From: Saprospirales bacterium
GTDB taxonomy: Bacteria; Bacteroidota; Bacteroidia; Chitinophagales; Saprospiraceae
NCBI GenBank assembly: GCA_016711045.1
Contig: JADJTT010000011.1
Coordinates: 124,001-188,000 of the forward strand
Reading direction: 5' to 3'
Length of the DNA: 64,000 bases
This document shows positions 35,613 to 44,774 of this stretch, piece after piece. Position 1 is the first letter of the stretch. Each line of letters opens with the position of its first letter. Below the pieces are notes generated by a model. It saw only the letters and a list, made by a program, of their open reading frames with translations. It did not search any database and was not told the origin of the DNA. The translations under genes were made by a program, and so were the position numbers.

Positions 35613-36167
35613 ATGAACACGGTGCCCCTGCCCAAAACGATCCAAAACACCCTGGGAGAAAAGCTCATTTTTACCTCCATTGAAATGGAAGGCGGCGAAG
35701 AAAAAGTTATCGTCGAAAATGTGGTCCAACCCGGCGCCGGACCAGCGATGCATGTCCATTTCAAACAAGATGAATCGCTCACTGTGGTGAAAGGGAAAAT
35801 GGGCGTAGAAATTATGGGTAAAGAACCCACCTATCTGGAAGCCGGCGAATCGGCCACCTTTTTGCGCGGCGTGCCACACCGATTCTGGAATGCCGGAGAG
35901 GAGCCACTCGAATGTACCGGCTGGATCAAGCCGGCCAATAGCGTTGTGTTCTTTTTGTCCGCCCTGTATGACGCCCAAAACAAATCAGGTTCCGAACAGC
36001 CGGAAGTATTCGATGGCTCCTATCTCATCACCCGCTACAAAACGGAGTACGACGTATTCACCATCCCTGTTTTTGTGAAAAAAGTGATCATGCCGATTAC
36101 GGTCTTTTTCGGAAAATTGCTCGGAAAATACAAGCATTTTGAAGGAGCTCCGGAGCCGCTCAGATAA
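35613..36167 (+). CDS. Cupin domain protein with C-terminal hydrophobic segment
   Basis: The protein has 184 residues. A single cupin barrel (about 20-115) has the metal-site motif MHVHFKQDESLTVVKGKMGVE (His, His, then Glu) and the second motif FLRGVPHRFWNAG. The tail has a hydrophobic stretch (about 145-165, FTIPVFVKKVIMPITVFFGKLLG) that could sit on or in the membrane. It is divergent from the TetR gene and probably regulated by it. The reaction is unknown; cupins include dioxygenases, isomerases and binding proteins. Confidence 0.82.
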   Translation: MNTVPLPKTIQNTLGEKLIFTSIEMEGGEEKVIVENVVQPGAGPAMHVHFKQDESLTVVKGKMGVEIMGKEPTYLEAGESATFLRGVPHRFWNAGEEPLECTGWIKPANSVVFFLSALYDAQNKSGSEQPEVFDGSYLITRYKTEYDVFTIPVFVKKVIMPITVFFGKLLGKYKHFEGAPEPLR

Positions 36168-36185
36168 CTGAGTACTTGATATCCG

Positions 36186-37361
36186 CTACTCCCCAGCCAT
36201 GTCTGCCAGCACCCCCACCGTTTTCCAATTGCGGGTGGTGCAGGGGACCTTTAATTTACTTTCGAAGAAATTGTTGTTCATCCTGGCGCGGCCATAACCG
36301 TTGGGGGCGAAAAAATAGAGGGTCGTGCCGTCCAGGACGTAGGCTTCAGGGCTATAGTCATACCCTTTCAGTTTTTCTACCTGCGCTGCTGCCGGTAATG
36401 CACCCAGGAACGTTACGTAGAGCCGTTCGGGATCTTCCCCGCGCTGGAGGAAGGGGTTTTTATCCAGTATATGGCGAAAATCCTCTGGACGCCTGACCAG
36501 CACCGAAACATCGAATCCATAGACTGCCTGGATCTTTCCGGAAATGGTCTTTCCCAGGCTTTCCGGATCTGTATCCGCAGCCATAAAGACCACGTTGCCG
36601 CTTTGGATATAGGTCTGAACCGCCTGAAAATCCAGTGCTTCAAGATGCGTTTTCAACTCCGCCATTTTGATCATTTTCTGGCCGCTGACGTTGATGCCGC
36701 GAAGGAGGGCGATGTAGGTTTTCATGGTGAAGGGTGAAGGGTGAAGGGTGAAGATAAAGGAGATTAGGCGGGGGGTAGCATTTTCGCTGGGATCGAACCA
36801 TTCTTTTAGCTCTGTTAAGGTGAAGGCATTGCTTAAAGCAGCCCCTACAAATTCGGATATGTGGTGGGTGTAGACCTCCAACTCGACCGTGCCGGCTTCG
36901 GTTTGGTATTTGGCTTTGCTGCCTTCGTATTGTTTGAAGGGGTGGAGTTCGCAAATATAAAACAGTCCGCCGGGTTTTAGTTTTGTTGCCGCCTGGGCGA
37001 AAATCGGATCCAGGTCTTCGATGTGTTCGAGCACCAGGCTGCAGGTGAGGAGATCGGCAAAATGATCGGGCACATTCCAGGGTTGAAGCAGGTCGGCTTG
37101 TTGAAACTGCACATGGTTTGCGGTGATCTTCTTTTTGGCCAGGGCCAGCATTTCTTCGGAGAAATCGAGTGCGAGGAGGGTGGTCGCCTTTTTGGCCAGC
37201 CATTGGGTGTTCTTGCCGGTACCACAGCCTAGCTCAAGCACGGTGGCGAACTTCAGGGGTCCCAAAGTTTGTCGGGCGGCGGTTTGCTCGAGGTCGCGGG
37301 TTTTATTGGGCATGGAGTCGTAGGTGGCAGCCCAGTGGTTGTAGGCGGATTTAATGGGCAT
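36186..37361 (-). CDS. Methyltransferase fused in frame to DUF1697 protein
   Basis: One 391-residue frame runs from the ATG at 37361. Residues 1-~205 are a class I SAM-dependent methyltransferase (SAYNHWAATYDSMPNKTRDLE; SAM loop VLELGCGTGKNTQWLA; LTCSLVLEHIED). From the internal ATG at 36725 the remaining 179 residues are a complete DUF1697 protein (MKTYIALLRGINVSGQKMIKM...). The join (FTLHPSPFT) is encoded by four TTCACCC-type heptamers, so a repeat appears to have replaced the methyltransferase stop codon. Both domains have full normal length. The product may be one fusion, or DUF1697 may be translated separately from 36725. An upstream in-frame extension to 37652 overlaps the divergent receptor gene and is not credible. 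Confidence 0.8.
   Translation of the reverse strand: MPIKSAYNHWAATYDSMPNKTRDLEQTAARQTLGPLKFATVLELGCGTGKNTQWLAKKATTLLALDFSEEMLALAKKKITANHVQFQQADLLQPWNVPDHFADLLTCSLVLEHIEDLDPIFAQAATKLKPGGLFYICELHPFKQYEGSKAKYQTEAGTVELEVYTHHISEFVGAALSNAFTLTELKEWFDPSENATPRLISFIFTLHPSPFTMKTYIALLRGINVSGQKMIKMAELKTHLEALDFQAVQTYIQSGNVVFMAADTDPESLGKTISGKIQAVYGFDVSVLVRRPEDFRHILDKNPFLQRGEDPERLYVTFLGALPAAAQVEKLKGYDYSPEAYVLDGTTLYFFAPNGYGRARMNNNFFESKLKVPCTTRNWKTVGVLADMAGE
36727..36754. repeat. Heptamer array (GTGAAGG x4) at the fusion joint
   Basis: Three perfect GTGAAGG units and one GTGAAGA lie exactly between the methyltransferase and DUF1697 coding parts. Confidence 0.85.
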
Positions 37362-37452
37362 AAGAGATGAAGTTTGAGGAATCAATTTACAATTTTTTCC
37401 AAAGACGCCCGCCAAGGTAGTTGCTGTGTTTTCCAGGTCGTACATTTGCCAC

Positions 37453-39906
37453 ATGAAAAGAATATACCTGCTGCTAATAACCTTGTTTTTTTGCGCGGTA
37501 TCCACCTCCGCCCAATCCCCCCTCCAAACCATCCGCGGAGCCCTCACCGATACCGACAGTGGCGCTCCCCTGCCTGGCGCCCACATCCTCCTCTTCCGAA
37601 GCGATACCCTACGGACCGTCACAGATGAAGCCGGGAAATATGTTATTCCCAACGTGCCCGTCGGTCGCTATCGCCTGCAGGCCAGCTACCTGGGATACAG
37701 CACCGTAACGATCGCCGAGTTGCTCGTGGAGGCAGGGAAAGAAACCGTGCAAAACGTTCAACTCCGCGAACGGAGCGAAGCCCTTCAGGAAGTGGTCGTG
37801 AAAGCACAAGCGGAGGGGTCGAACGACATCTTCCCGGTGAGTGCCTATACGATCACGGTCGAGGAGCAATTCCGTTTCCCGGCTACCTATTTCGATCCGG
37901 GCAGGGTAGCCCTCTCCTATCCTGGCGTGACAGGGCTCAACGATGGCACCAACATCATCTCGGTGCGGGGCAACTCGCCCTCAGCAGTCAAATGGCGGCT
38001 CGAAGGCGTGGAGATCGTCAACCCCAACCATACGGCCAATGCAGGTACCTTCAGCGACCGGCCCACGCAGGCGGGGGGCGGCGTTAATATCCTCAGCGCA
38101 CAATTGCTCGGCACCTCTACTTTTTTGACCGGAGCCTTCCCTGCGGGATATGGCAACTCCCTGGGCGGCATCCTCGACATGCGACTTCGTCAGGGGAATG
38201 ACCAACAGCATGAGTTTACGGTGCAGGCGGGGTTGATTGGGTTGGATTTGGCGGCGGAAGGACCTTTTTCAGTTGGCAGTAAGCAGTTGGCAGTCGGCAG
38301 TAAGCAGTTGGCAGTCGGCAGTAAGCAGTCGGCAGTCGGCAGTAAGCAGTTGGCAGTCGGCAGTAAGCAGTTGGCAGTCGGCAGTCCAGACAAAGCTTCG
38401 TATATGGCGAATTACAGGTATTCGTTTACAGGGTTGTTGGCGGCGCTGGGGGCCGATTTTGGGGATGACCAGATTGCGTTTCAGGACTTGTCGGTGCATA
38501 TTTCGTTGCCTACGGCAAAGGCGGGGCGGTTTTCGGTTTTCGGGGTGGGTGGGATCAACTCGACCCGCTCCTATTCGCTGGCTGATCAAGCGGACGTGAC
38601 GGAGGATAAACAGCGGTTTGATATCGAGTTTTTATCGAAAATGGGCGCAGCGGGCTTGACCCACGTGCTGCCCATGGGCAAAAAAAGCGTATGGCGGTCG
38701 GTGGGGATTGTTTCAGCCCTTGATCACCACCGCACCTCCAATCCGGTGTGGGATCTGCCGGACGTAGCAGGATGGTCGGAAGATCTCTTCACTGAAAGGA
38801 AGATCGCCCTTTCCTCCATTTTCACCACCAAACTAAACGCCCGAAACCGGTTGCGGGCGGGGGTACAGGCATCCCAGGAATTTGCAGACTTTACGTCCTA
38901 TTTCACCAGCAACGTGGGCCTGATCACCTGGACGGGAACCGTGCGCGGTTGGCTGCTCCAGCCTTTTGTCGACTGGCACACCCATCTTTCGTCAAAACTC
39001 GAACTCACGACAGGATTGCAGGTAACCCATTTTACCTATTCGCCCACAGATATCTCTCCGGAGCCGCGCCTTGCCCTGAGCTTTTCGCCCAATACCCGAA
39101 ACCGGATAAGCCTTTCGTACAGCTTGTTGAGCCAAACCCACATTCCCCAATTGTATGACGCCCCTACCCCGATCAAGGAAGGGCTGGGCTTAATGAAATC
39201 GCACCACCTGGTGGCTGCCTACCGCCAGGAATTGGCCCCAATGTTGATCCTGACCGCGGAGCTCTACTATCAGCATTTATTCAATGTGCCGGTGGCCGAA
39301 AACCCGGGCAGCACCTTTTCCGTGCTCAACCTCACCGAGGCCTACCGGCTTGGGAATTATGTCATCCAGGAAACCGGTACTGGCCGCAATTTCGGCCTTG
39401 ACCTCTCCCTGCAAAAATTCATTCTCGACCGCTACTACTTCATCGCTGCCGGGTCGCTCTACCGCTCCCTATACACTGCCAACGATGGTGTGGAACGCCC
39501 GACTCGTTTCGACGGCCGTTACCTGCTCAACCTGACCGGCGGACGGGAATTTTCCAAACAGAAAAAAGAGAAAGTAGTGATCCGCGGCATCAACGCCCAC
39601 TTCCTGTGGATGGGCGGGTTCCGCGCCGCCCCGGTGGATGTAGCCGGTTCTCTGGACCGAGGCTATACCCTGTACGACGAGTCCGATGGCTTCCCCCTCG
39701 TCCAAGCCGATTACCTCCGCCTCGACCTCCGTTTTTACCTCAAATGGAACCGCGCCGGCCGCAACAGCACCCTCTCGCTGGATATTCAAAATGTGCTCAA
39801 CCGGAAGAATGTAGGGTTTGACTATTACGATTTTGTAAAAAATGAAGTAGTGACGAAACGGCAGTTGGGGTTATTGCCGATTGTGAGTTGGAGGGTGGAG
39901 TTTTAA
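37453..39906 (+). CDS. TonB-dependent receptor with internal heptamer-derived peptide repeat
   Basis: From the ATG at 37453 the protein has 817 residues with a signal peptide (MKRIYLLLITLFFCAVSTSAQ). A carboxypeptidase-D-like domain follows (about 28-110, IRGALTDTDSGAPLPGAHILLF), then a plug (about 125-260, ISVRGNSPSAVKWRLEGVEI) and a barrel. Near residues 273-312, after the first barrel strands, is the array SVGSKQLAVGSKQLAVGSKQ..., five copies of a 7-residue unit encoded by 17 seven-base repeats. It lies in a probable surface or periplasmic loop and keeps the frame, since three heptamers make seven codons. A TACATTTG box ends only five bases before the ATG. The ligand is unknown. The stop shares TTAA with the next gene. 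Confidence 0.88.
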   Translation: MKRIYLLLITLFFCAVSTSAQSPLQTIRGALTDTDSGAPLPGAHILLFRSDTLRTVTDEAGKYVIPNVPVGRYRLQASYLGYSTVTIAELLVEAGKETVQNVQLRERSEALQEVVVKAQAEGSNDIFPVSAYTITVEEQFRFPATYFDPGRVALSYPGVTGLNDGTNIISVRGNSPSAVKWRLEGVEIVNPNHTANAGTFSDRPTQAGGGVNILSAQLLGTSTFLTGAFPAGYGNSLGGILDMRLRQGNDQQHEFTVQAGLIGLDLAAEGPFSVGSKQLAVGSKQLAVGSKQSAVGSKQLAVGSKQLAVGSPDKASYMANYRYSFTGLLAALGADFGDDQIAFQDLSVHISLPTAKAGRFSVFGVGGINSTRSYSLADQADVTEDKQRFDIEFLSKMGAAGLTHVLPMGKKSVWRSVGIVSALDHHRTSNPVWDLPDVAGWSEDLFTERKIALSSIFTTKLNARNRLRAGVQASQEFADFTSYFTSNVGLITWTGTVRGWLLQPFVDWHTHLSSKLELTTGLQVTHFTYSPTDISPEPRLALSFSPNTRNRISLSYSLLSQTHIPQLYDAPTPIKEGLGLMKSHHLVAAYRQELAPMLILTAELYYQHLFNVPVAENPGSTFSVLNLTEAYRLGNYVIQETGTGRNFGLDLSLQKFILDRYYFIAAGSLYRSLYTANDGVERPTRFDGRYLLNLTGGREFSKQKKEKVVIRGINAHFLWMGGFRAAPVDVAGSLDRGYTLYDESDGFPLVQADYLRLDLRFYLKWNRAGRNSTLSLDIQNVLNRKNVGFDYYDFVKNEVVTKRQLGLLPIVSWRVEF
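38270..38388. repeat. Heptamer array inside a coding sequence (CAGTYGG/CAGTAAG x17)
   Basis: Seventeen contiguous 7-base units (CAGTTGG, CAGTAAG, CAGTCGG in an ordered pattern) occupy 119 bp. The order mostly repeats every 21 bp, hence a 7-codon peptide unit VGSKQLA. The CAGT core matches the intergenic element at 13752-13835. Confidence 0.92.
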
Positions 39907-41279
39907 TCAACGATCAACTTGACCACCCTGGCCTTATCTTCCGCCACCAGACGCAGGAAATAAACCCCGCCCGGCAATGCCGACACATCCAGCATAACTT
40001 CCCGATCACCCGCATTATTTTGCCCTGCTACTAACCGTCCATTCGCGTCAATTAGCTCCACGGTGAATGAGGAATACGAATCATCCAACCGAATAAAGAC
40101 CTGGTCATTAGCCGGATTGGGATAAACTTCCAAACCAGCCTCCACCAAACTATTCACCCCATTCACCTCCAAATTATAACAGGCAGAGGTATCCGAACAG
40201 GCATTCACCGTCACCACTACCGCATAAGTCCCCGGAACGGGTGCTTCAAAGGTCCGGTCGGTAGCGCCGGGTATCGCATCTCCTGTCGAGCAGTCAATCC
40301 ATTGGTAGACGGCGCCCGCCATATTAGCGGACAAGGAATAGGAACTGGTCTGCGTCACGGTCGCATCTATGGGATTCACGGCGAGGCTGACGAAGTACAC
40401 ATCGATGCAGTCCCCGTTGAAAATGGTATCGGAATAAAACCCGGTTTCCGTCCAGGTGTAATTGCCGGTCGGCGAGGTGACAGGGTCTCCACATGAAAAT
40501 TCATCGAGGAAGGTATACCCGGTATGGAGGAAGCCCACAAAATTGGAAGAGCCGCCGGTCAATGTGAAATTGCTCAGGGGGGCATCCATGCCGACGATAC
40601 TTTCGGTCGCCATGGTGATGGCGGTATTGTTGCCCCCGGGCGTGCCCTGGTCAAACTGATAGCAGAGTTCCAGTCCATCGGCGCCCAGATCCTGACTACA
40701 GTTATTATTGAACAACTCCACCACCTCTGGAGTAGTCAGGCATTTACTCCACAGACACACATCGTCGAGCTGGCCGTCGAAGAAATAGGGCGTAGAGAAA
40801 TAAGGCAAATACCCCATATTCAGCGGCTCTGTGGTGGAGGCAATGACCCCATTGGCCGCAATGACCCCGGCCGCTTCCCCGTTGTGGAATAGGGACAGCT
40901 TTGTGCCATCGTAGGTCAGCGTAAAATGGTTCCAGGTATTGAGGTACATCCCGTTGTACAGGATATCAAACACCACGCCCGAGCTGTTCCGGAACCGGGC
41001 TTCCACCTTGGTCGTACTATAATGGAGAATGTAAAAGTCGGCGTTGGAATTATTCCGGAATCCGGCAAACCCGTCAAAATTCGGGAAGTTGGGCGCCGGA
41101 TTGGTGGGATACACCCAGAATGACAAAGACATATTGCCATTGGCTATCAACGAAGAGGCCCCGGGCACGACGATCTGATCGTCGATACCGTCGAAGTCGA
41201 TGGCGTGTTGGGAAAAAGCAGCCGGCGCCTGGAGCAAAAGCAGCAGAAAAAGTGGGAGGTAGAGGTATTTAGAATTCAT
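39903..41279 (-). CDS. LamG-domain T9SS cargo protein
   Basis: The protein has 458 residues with a signal peptide (1-23, ending AFSQ). A LamG/concanavalin-like domain (about 24-200) carries IDFDGIDDQIVVPG, SLSFWVYPT, WNHFTLTYDGTKLSLFHNGE and GQLDDVCLWSKCLT. A PKD/Ig-like stretch (about 300-375) with AVYQWIDCSTGDAIPGATDRTF follows. The C-terminal type A sorting domain (about 385-458) reads VYPNPANDQVFI...GGVYFLRLVAEDKARVVKLIVD. It is exported by T9SS and probably binds carbohydrate at the surface. A GH29 fucosidase gene lies just upstream on the same strand (33-bp gap), so the two may act together on fucosylated glycans. Confidence 0.88.
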   Translation of the reverse strand: MNSKYLYLPLFLLLLLQAPAAFSQHAIDFDGIDDQIVVPGASSLIANGNMSLSFWVYPTNPAPNFPNFDGFAGFRNNSNADFYILHYSTTKVEARFRNSSGVVFDILYNGMYLNTWNHFTLTYDGTKLSLFHNGEAAGVIAANGVIASTTEPLNMGYLPYFSTPYFFDGQLDDVCLWSKCLTTPEVVELFNNNCSQDLGADGLELCYQFDQGTPGGNNTAITMATESIVGMDAPLSNFTLTGGSSNFVGFLHTGYTFLDEFSCGDPVTSPTGNYTWTETGFYSDTIFNGDCIDVYFVSLAVNPIDATVTQTSSYSLSANMAGAVYQWIDCSTGDAIPGATDRTFEAPVPGTYAVVVTVNACSDTSACYNLEVNGVNSLVEAGLEVYPNPANDQVFIRLDDSYSSFTVELIDANGRLVAGQNNAGDREVMLDVSALPGGVYFLRLVAEDKARVVKLIVD

Positions 41280-41311
41280 AAGCAGAAAGAGGTCTAGGAA
41301 ATGTATCAGAT

Positions 41312-42760
41312 TTATTTTTCTTTTTCAATTTTGAGCACCCACACATACGCCCCCTTCACTTTGTCGGCCGGCGGGAGTGTGATCTCCACCCCGTTTTCTT
41401 TGGGAGAAAATTTCACCTTGGCCTTATTCCCAAGGAGTTGCATGTGCATATCCGGCTGAAAGGTACTATTTTTCAATAAAACGGGTTGCTCGGGGTATTC
41501 AAAAAAGAAGACGTATACCGTATCGCCTGATTTGGATTGAGTGAAGCGAATCTGTTCCCCTTCGCCATACACCCTGTACATCCGGGTTTGGTAGATGGCT
41601 TCGCCGTTTACTTTCATCCACTCCCCTATTGCTGCGAGCCGGTCGTAGGCTACGGGGTCGAGCGCCCCGTCGGGACCAGGGCCTATATTGAGCAGAAAAT
41701 TGCCGCCTTTGCTGACGATATCGACCAGATTTTCGATCAATTTATCGGTGGGTTTGTACACGTCGTTGGGCACATAACTCCAGCTTTGGGCCATCGTCAT
41801 GCAAGTCTCCCAGGGATAGGGCAATCCGGTTTCGGGGATATGCTGTTCCGGGGTCAGGTAGTTTTGGTGGGGGCCCGGCACCGCCCGGTCCACGACAATC
41901 AGGCCGGGTTGTTTCTCCCGCACTTCTCGCACGAGTGCAGGCATGTCGATATCCTGGCTTTGCGGATTGCGGGCCCAACGGCTGCCTTCATAGACATCCG
42001 AAAGTTCGGATCGAACCTCCTCCTCAGTCTTGGTCCGCACCCAGCCTCCATCGAGCCAAAGGATGTCCAGACGACCGTAATCGCTCACCAGTTCGTCGAT
42101 CTGATTATGTGTGTACTCGACAAACCTGGCCCACTGCTCCGGGTGTTTGGGGATGGAATAATTGCAATTTCGATCGACCGGCGGAAATTTTTTCCACCAA
42201 TAATAATCGCTGTGCCAATCGGGTTTGGAGAAATATGCGCCGGTCCAAAAGCCCTCCTTCCGGAAGGCGTCGAAGATCTCCCGGGTCACGTTGCTGCGCG
42301 GATTGGCGGCGAAAGGCGTTTTCGGGTCGGTAATCTTGTAGTCCGAATATTTCGTATCGAACATACAAAACCCGTCGTGGTGCTTCGTGGTAAATACCAC
42401 GTATTTCATACCCGCTTCCCGGGCTGCTGCGGCCCATTTTTCCGGGGCAAATTTTTCGGGATTGAAGGTGGTTTGAAGCTTTTCATATTCATCCAGGTAC
42501 GCTTGATAAGTATCTCCCTTTCCGGATTTTCGGGCGCCCGTCGCCCAACTCAAGTCCTCGGGACAGATACTCCAGCTCTCCACTATCCCCCATTGACTGT
42601 AAGGCCCCCAGTGCATCAGGAGTCCAAATTTCAGGTCCTGCCAGTCCTCTAGGCGTTGCTGGATTTGGGGATCTGGATCGGGGAAATATTCCTGGGTTTG
42701 AGAAAGAAGGTCGCTCTGCCACATAAGCAGGAAGGAATACAAAAAGAGTAGTTTTTTCAT
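41312..42760 (-). CDS. Alpha-L-fucosidase, GH29
   Basis: The protein has 482 residues with a signal peptide (about 1-20). The GH29 barrel shows KFGLLMHWGPYSQWGIVESW, VFTTKHHDGFCMFDTKYSDY (the family's HHDGF signature) and the catalytic nucleophile Asp237 in DILWLDGGW. GNFLLNIGPGPDGALD also matches. The general acid cannot be assigned by eye. A C-terminal beta domain follows. The enzyme removes terminal L-fucose from glycans by a retaining mechanism, in the periplasm or outside the cell. It precedes the LamG T9SS gene on the same strand. A second GH29 gene is at 52.6 kb. Confidence 0.93.
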   Translation of the reverse strand: MKKLLFLYSFLLMWQSDLLSQTQEYFPDPDPQIQQRLEDWQDLKFGLLMHWGPYSQWGIVESWSICPEDLSWATGARKSGKGDTYQAYLDEYEKLQTTFNPEKFAPEKWAAAAREAGMKYVVFTTKHHDGFCMFDTKYSDYKITDPKTPFAANPRSNVTREIFDAFRKEGFWTGAYFSKPDWHSDYYWWKKFPPVDRNCNYSIPKHPEQWARFVEYTHNQIDELVSDYGRLDILWLDGGWVRTKTEEEVRSELSDVYEGSRWARNPQSQDIDMPALVREVREKQPGLIVVDRAVPGPHQNYLTPEQHIPETGLPYPWETCMTMAQSWSYVPNDVYKPTDKLIENLVDIVSKGGNFLLNIGPGPDGALDPVAYDRLAAIGEWMKVNGEAIYQTRMYRVYGEGEQIRFTQSKSGDTVYVFFFEYPEQPVLLKNSTFQPDMHMQLLGNKAKVKFSPKENGVEITLPPADKVKGAYVWVLKIEKEK

Positions 42761-42977
42761 GGCAATACAATGTTTTTATACAATTTACCGCGACGAACGC
42801 AACGGGCGCTACGTTTTTCCATTCCACCCGTTTACCTAAATCTTGTCCATTTTACACTTTCTCTGCAACAATATTTGCATATTTATTAACTTTTCAAGTA
42901 CTTGCTCCGAATTTAAGAAATAAACAAAAAGATTTCTGTCCGTGAGCACCGCTCACCCAGGAAAGAAGAGCAAGCCA

Positions 42978-44774
42978 ATGAAGCCTACAGACATTACCAA
43001 CCCGGAGTATTTCCACAAGGTTGTCGACTGCCAGCATGCCTGTCCGGCGCATACACCGGTACCGGAGTACATCCGGATGATCGCGGCCGAGCGCTATACG
43101 GATGCCTATATGATCAACTGGGAATCCAATGTATTCCCGGGCATTTTGGGCCGTACTTGCGACCGTCCCTGCGAACCGGCATGCCGGCGCGGACGCGTGG
43201 AAGAAGAACCCGTCGCCATCTGCCGCCTCAAGCGGGTTGCAGCAGACAATAAAGGGGAAGTCAAATCCCTGATGCCCACCGCTCCCGAAAAAAAGAACGG
43301 ATTCAAAATCGCCCTCATCGGCGGGGGCCCTGCCTCGCTAACCGTAGCGCGCGACCTGGCGCCATTGGGCTACGAAATCCACCTGTACGACGAATGGGAC
43401 AAGGCCGGGGGTATGATGCGGACTCAGATCCCCGCGTTCCGGCTGCCCGAGTCGGTGCTGGATGAGGAGGTCGGCTATGTGCTGGATATGGGCATTCACA
43501 CCCATTTCAATACCTACGTTTCCAGTATGAAAAAAATACTGGAGAAAGACTATGACGCTATTTTCGTGGGAACCGGCGCCCCAAAAGGCCGGGACCTTCC
43601 CGACCTGGAAAACCGCAAGGAAGCGGATAAATTCGTCCACCTGGGTATTGAGTGGCTGGCCAGCGTAGCGTTCGGACATACGACCAAAGTGAGTAAGAAA
43701 GTCATCGTGCTGGGAGGCGGCAATACCGCCATGGACTGCTGTCGCACCGCCCGCCGCCTGGGTGGGGAGAAGGTCACGGTGGTAGTCCGAAGCCCGTTCA
43801 AAGATATGAAAGCCTCTCCCTGGGAGATCGAAGATGCCCAGCGGGAGGATATTCCCATTCTCAACAACATGCCACCCAAGGCTTTTGTCGTGGAAGGAGG
43901 CAAGCTCAAAGGCATGCTCTTTGGAAAAGTGGCGGCCATCTATGATGAACATGGAAAGCGCTCGCTCATATCCACCGGGGAGCCCGATATCTTTATCGAG
44001 GCCGACGAAGTACTCATCGCCATCGGGCAGGATAATGCGTTCCCCTGGATCGAAGGGGATCTGGGCATAAAGTTTGGTAAGTGGGACCTGCCAGTCGTCG
44101 ATAAAACGACTTTCCAATCGACGCTCGACCGGGTGTTCTTTGGTGGCGACGCGGCGTTTGGTCCTGAAAATGTGATCACCGCCGTAGCCCACGGGCACCA
44201 GGCCGCTATTTCGATCGACCTGTTTTGCCGGGGCGAATCCATTTACAACCGCCTCCCTCCTACCACCAACCTCGTCAGCCAGAAAATGGGCATTCACGAG
44301 TGGAGCTTTGATAGCGCGGTGATCGAGGATCCGCGGTATTCCGTGCCTCATGCCGAAAAACAGGTGGCCCTCAAGGACCGGAAGGTGGAAGTGGAACTTG
44401 GGTTCAACACCGGCATAGGCTTTAAGGAAGCGCAGCGGTGCCTGAATTGTGACATCCAGACCATTTTCAATACCAGCCGTTGCATCGAGTGCGATGCCTG
44501 CATGGATATTTGTCCGACGTCCTGCATCACTTTTACCCCCAATGGGGAGGAAGATGACCTGCGTAAACGACTGAAGGCCCCGGCCAACAATACGACCCAG
44601 GATCTCTATGTATCGGAAACCCTGAATACCGGGCGCGTCATGATCAAAGATGAAGACGTCTGCCTGCACTGCGGCCTTTGTGCCGAGCGCTGCCCCACGG
44701 CGGCATGGGATATGCAAAAATATTTATACCAAGTAACAAAAGCTAGTGAGATATGGAGCATCTCCAATCTGTAA
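42978..44774 (+). CDS. GltD-like FAD/NAD(P)H oxidoreductase with C-terminal 2[4Fe-4S] ferredoxin domain
   Basis: The protein has 598 residues from the ATG at 42978; a GTG at 42942 is the alternative. The N-terminal cysteine-rich domain (CQHACPAHTPVPEY...RTCDRPCEPACRRG) is the Fe-S domain of glutamate synthase small subunits and NfnB. An FAD site (ALIGGGPASLTVA) and an NADPH site (VLGGGNTAMDCCRTARRLG) follow. The C-terminus adds a ferredoxin domain with two [4Fe-4S] sites: CIECDACMDICPTSC and CLHCGLCAERCPT. It overlaps the 2-oxoacid oxidoreductase alpha gene by 22 bp, so it probably passes electrons between that enzyme and NADP(H). This is an electron-transfer subunit rather than a free glutamate synthase; no GltB is present. 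Confidence 0.87.
   Translation: MKPTDITNPEYFHKVVDCQHACPAHTPVPEYIRMIAAERYTDAYMINWESNVFPGILGRTCDRPCEPACRRGRVEEEPVAICRLKRVAADNKGEVKSLMPTAPEKKNGFKIALIGGGPASLTVARDLAPLGYEIHLYDEWDKAGGMMRTQIPAFRLPESVLDEEVGYVLDMGIHTHFNTYVSSMKKILEKDYDAIFVGTGAPKGRDLPDLENRKEADKFVHLGIEWLASVAFGHTTKVSKKVIVLGGGNTAMDCCRTARRLGGEKVTVVVRSPFKDMKASPWEIEDAQREDIPILNNMPPKAFVVEGGKLKGMLFGKVAAIYDEHGKRSLISTGEPDIFIEADEVLIAIGQDNAFPWIEGDLGIKFGKWDLPVVDKTTFQSTLDRVFFGGDAAFGPENVITAVAHGHQAAISIDLFCRGESIYNRLPPTTNLVSQKMGIHEWSFDSAVIEDPRYSVPHAEKQVALKDRKVEVELGFNTGIGFKEAQRCLNCDIQTIFNTSRCIECDACMDICPTSCITFTPNGEEDDLRKRLKAPANNTTQDLYVSETLNTGRVMIKDEDVCLHCGLCAERCPTAAWDMQKYLYQVTKASEIWSISNL

Noticed and set aside
37441..37448. Promoter box TACATTTG five bases before the receptor ATG as proof of a leaderless message.
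   Set aside because: One box without a -33 element is not enough; it may be coincidence.
43338..44717. Minus-strand 459-codon frame.
   Set aside because: It is a shadow of the GltD-like gene, whose cofactor motifs are intact.
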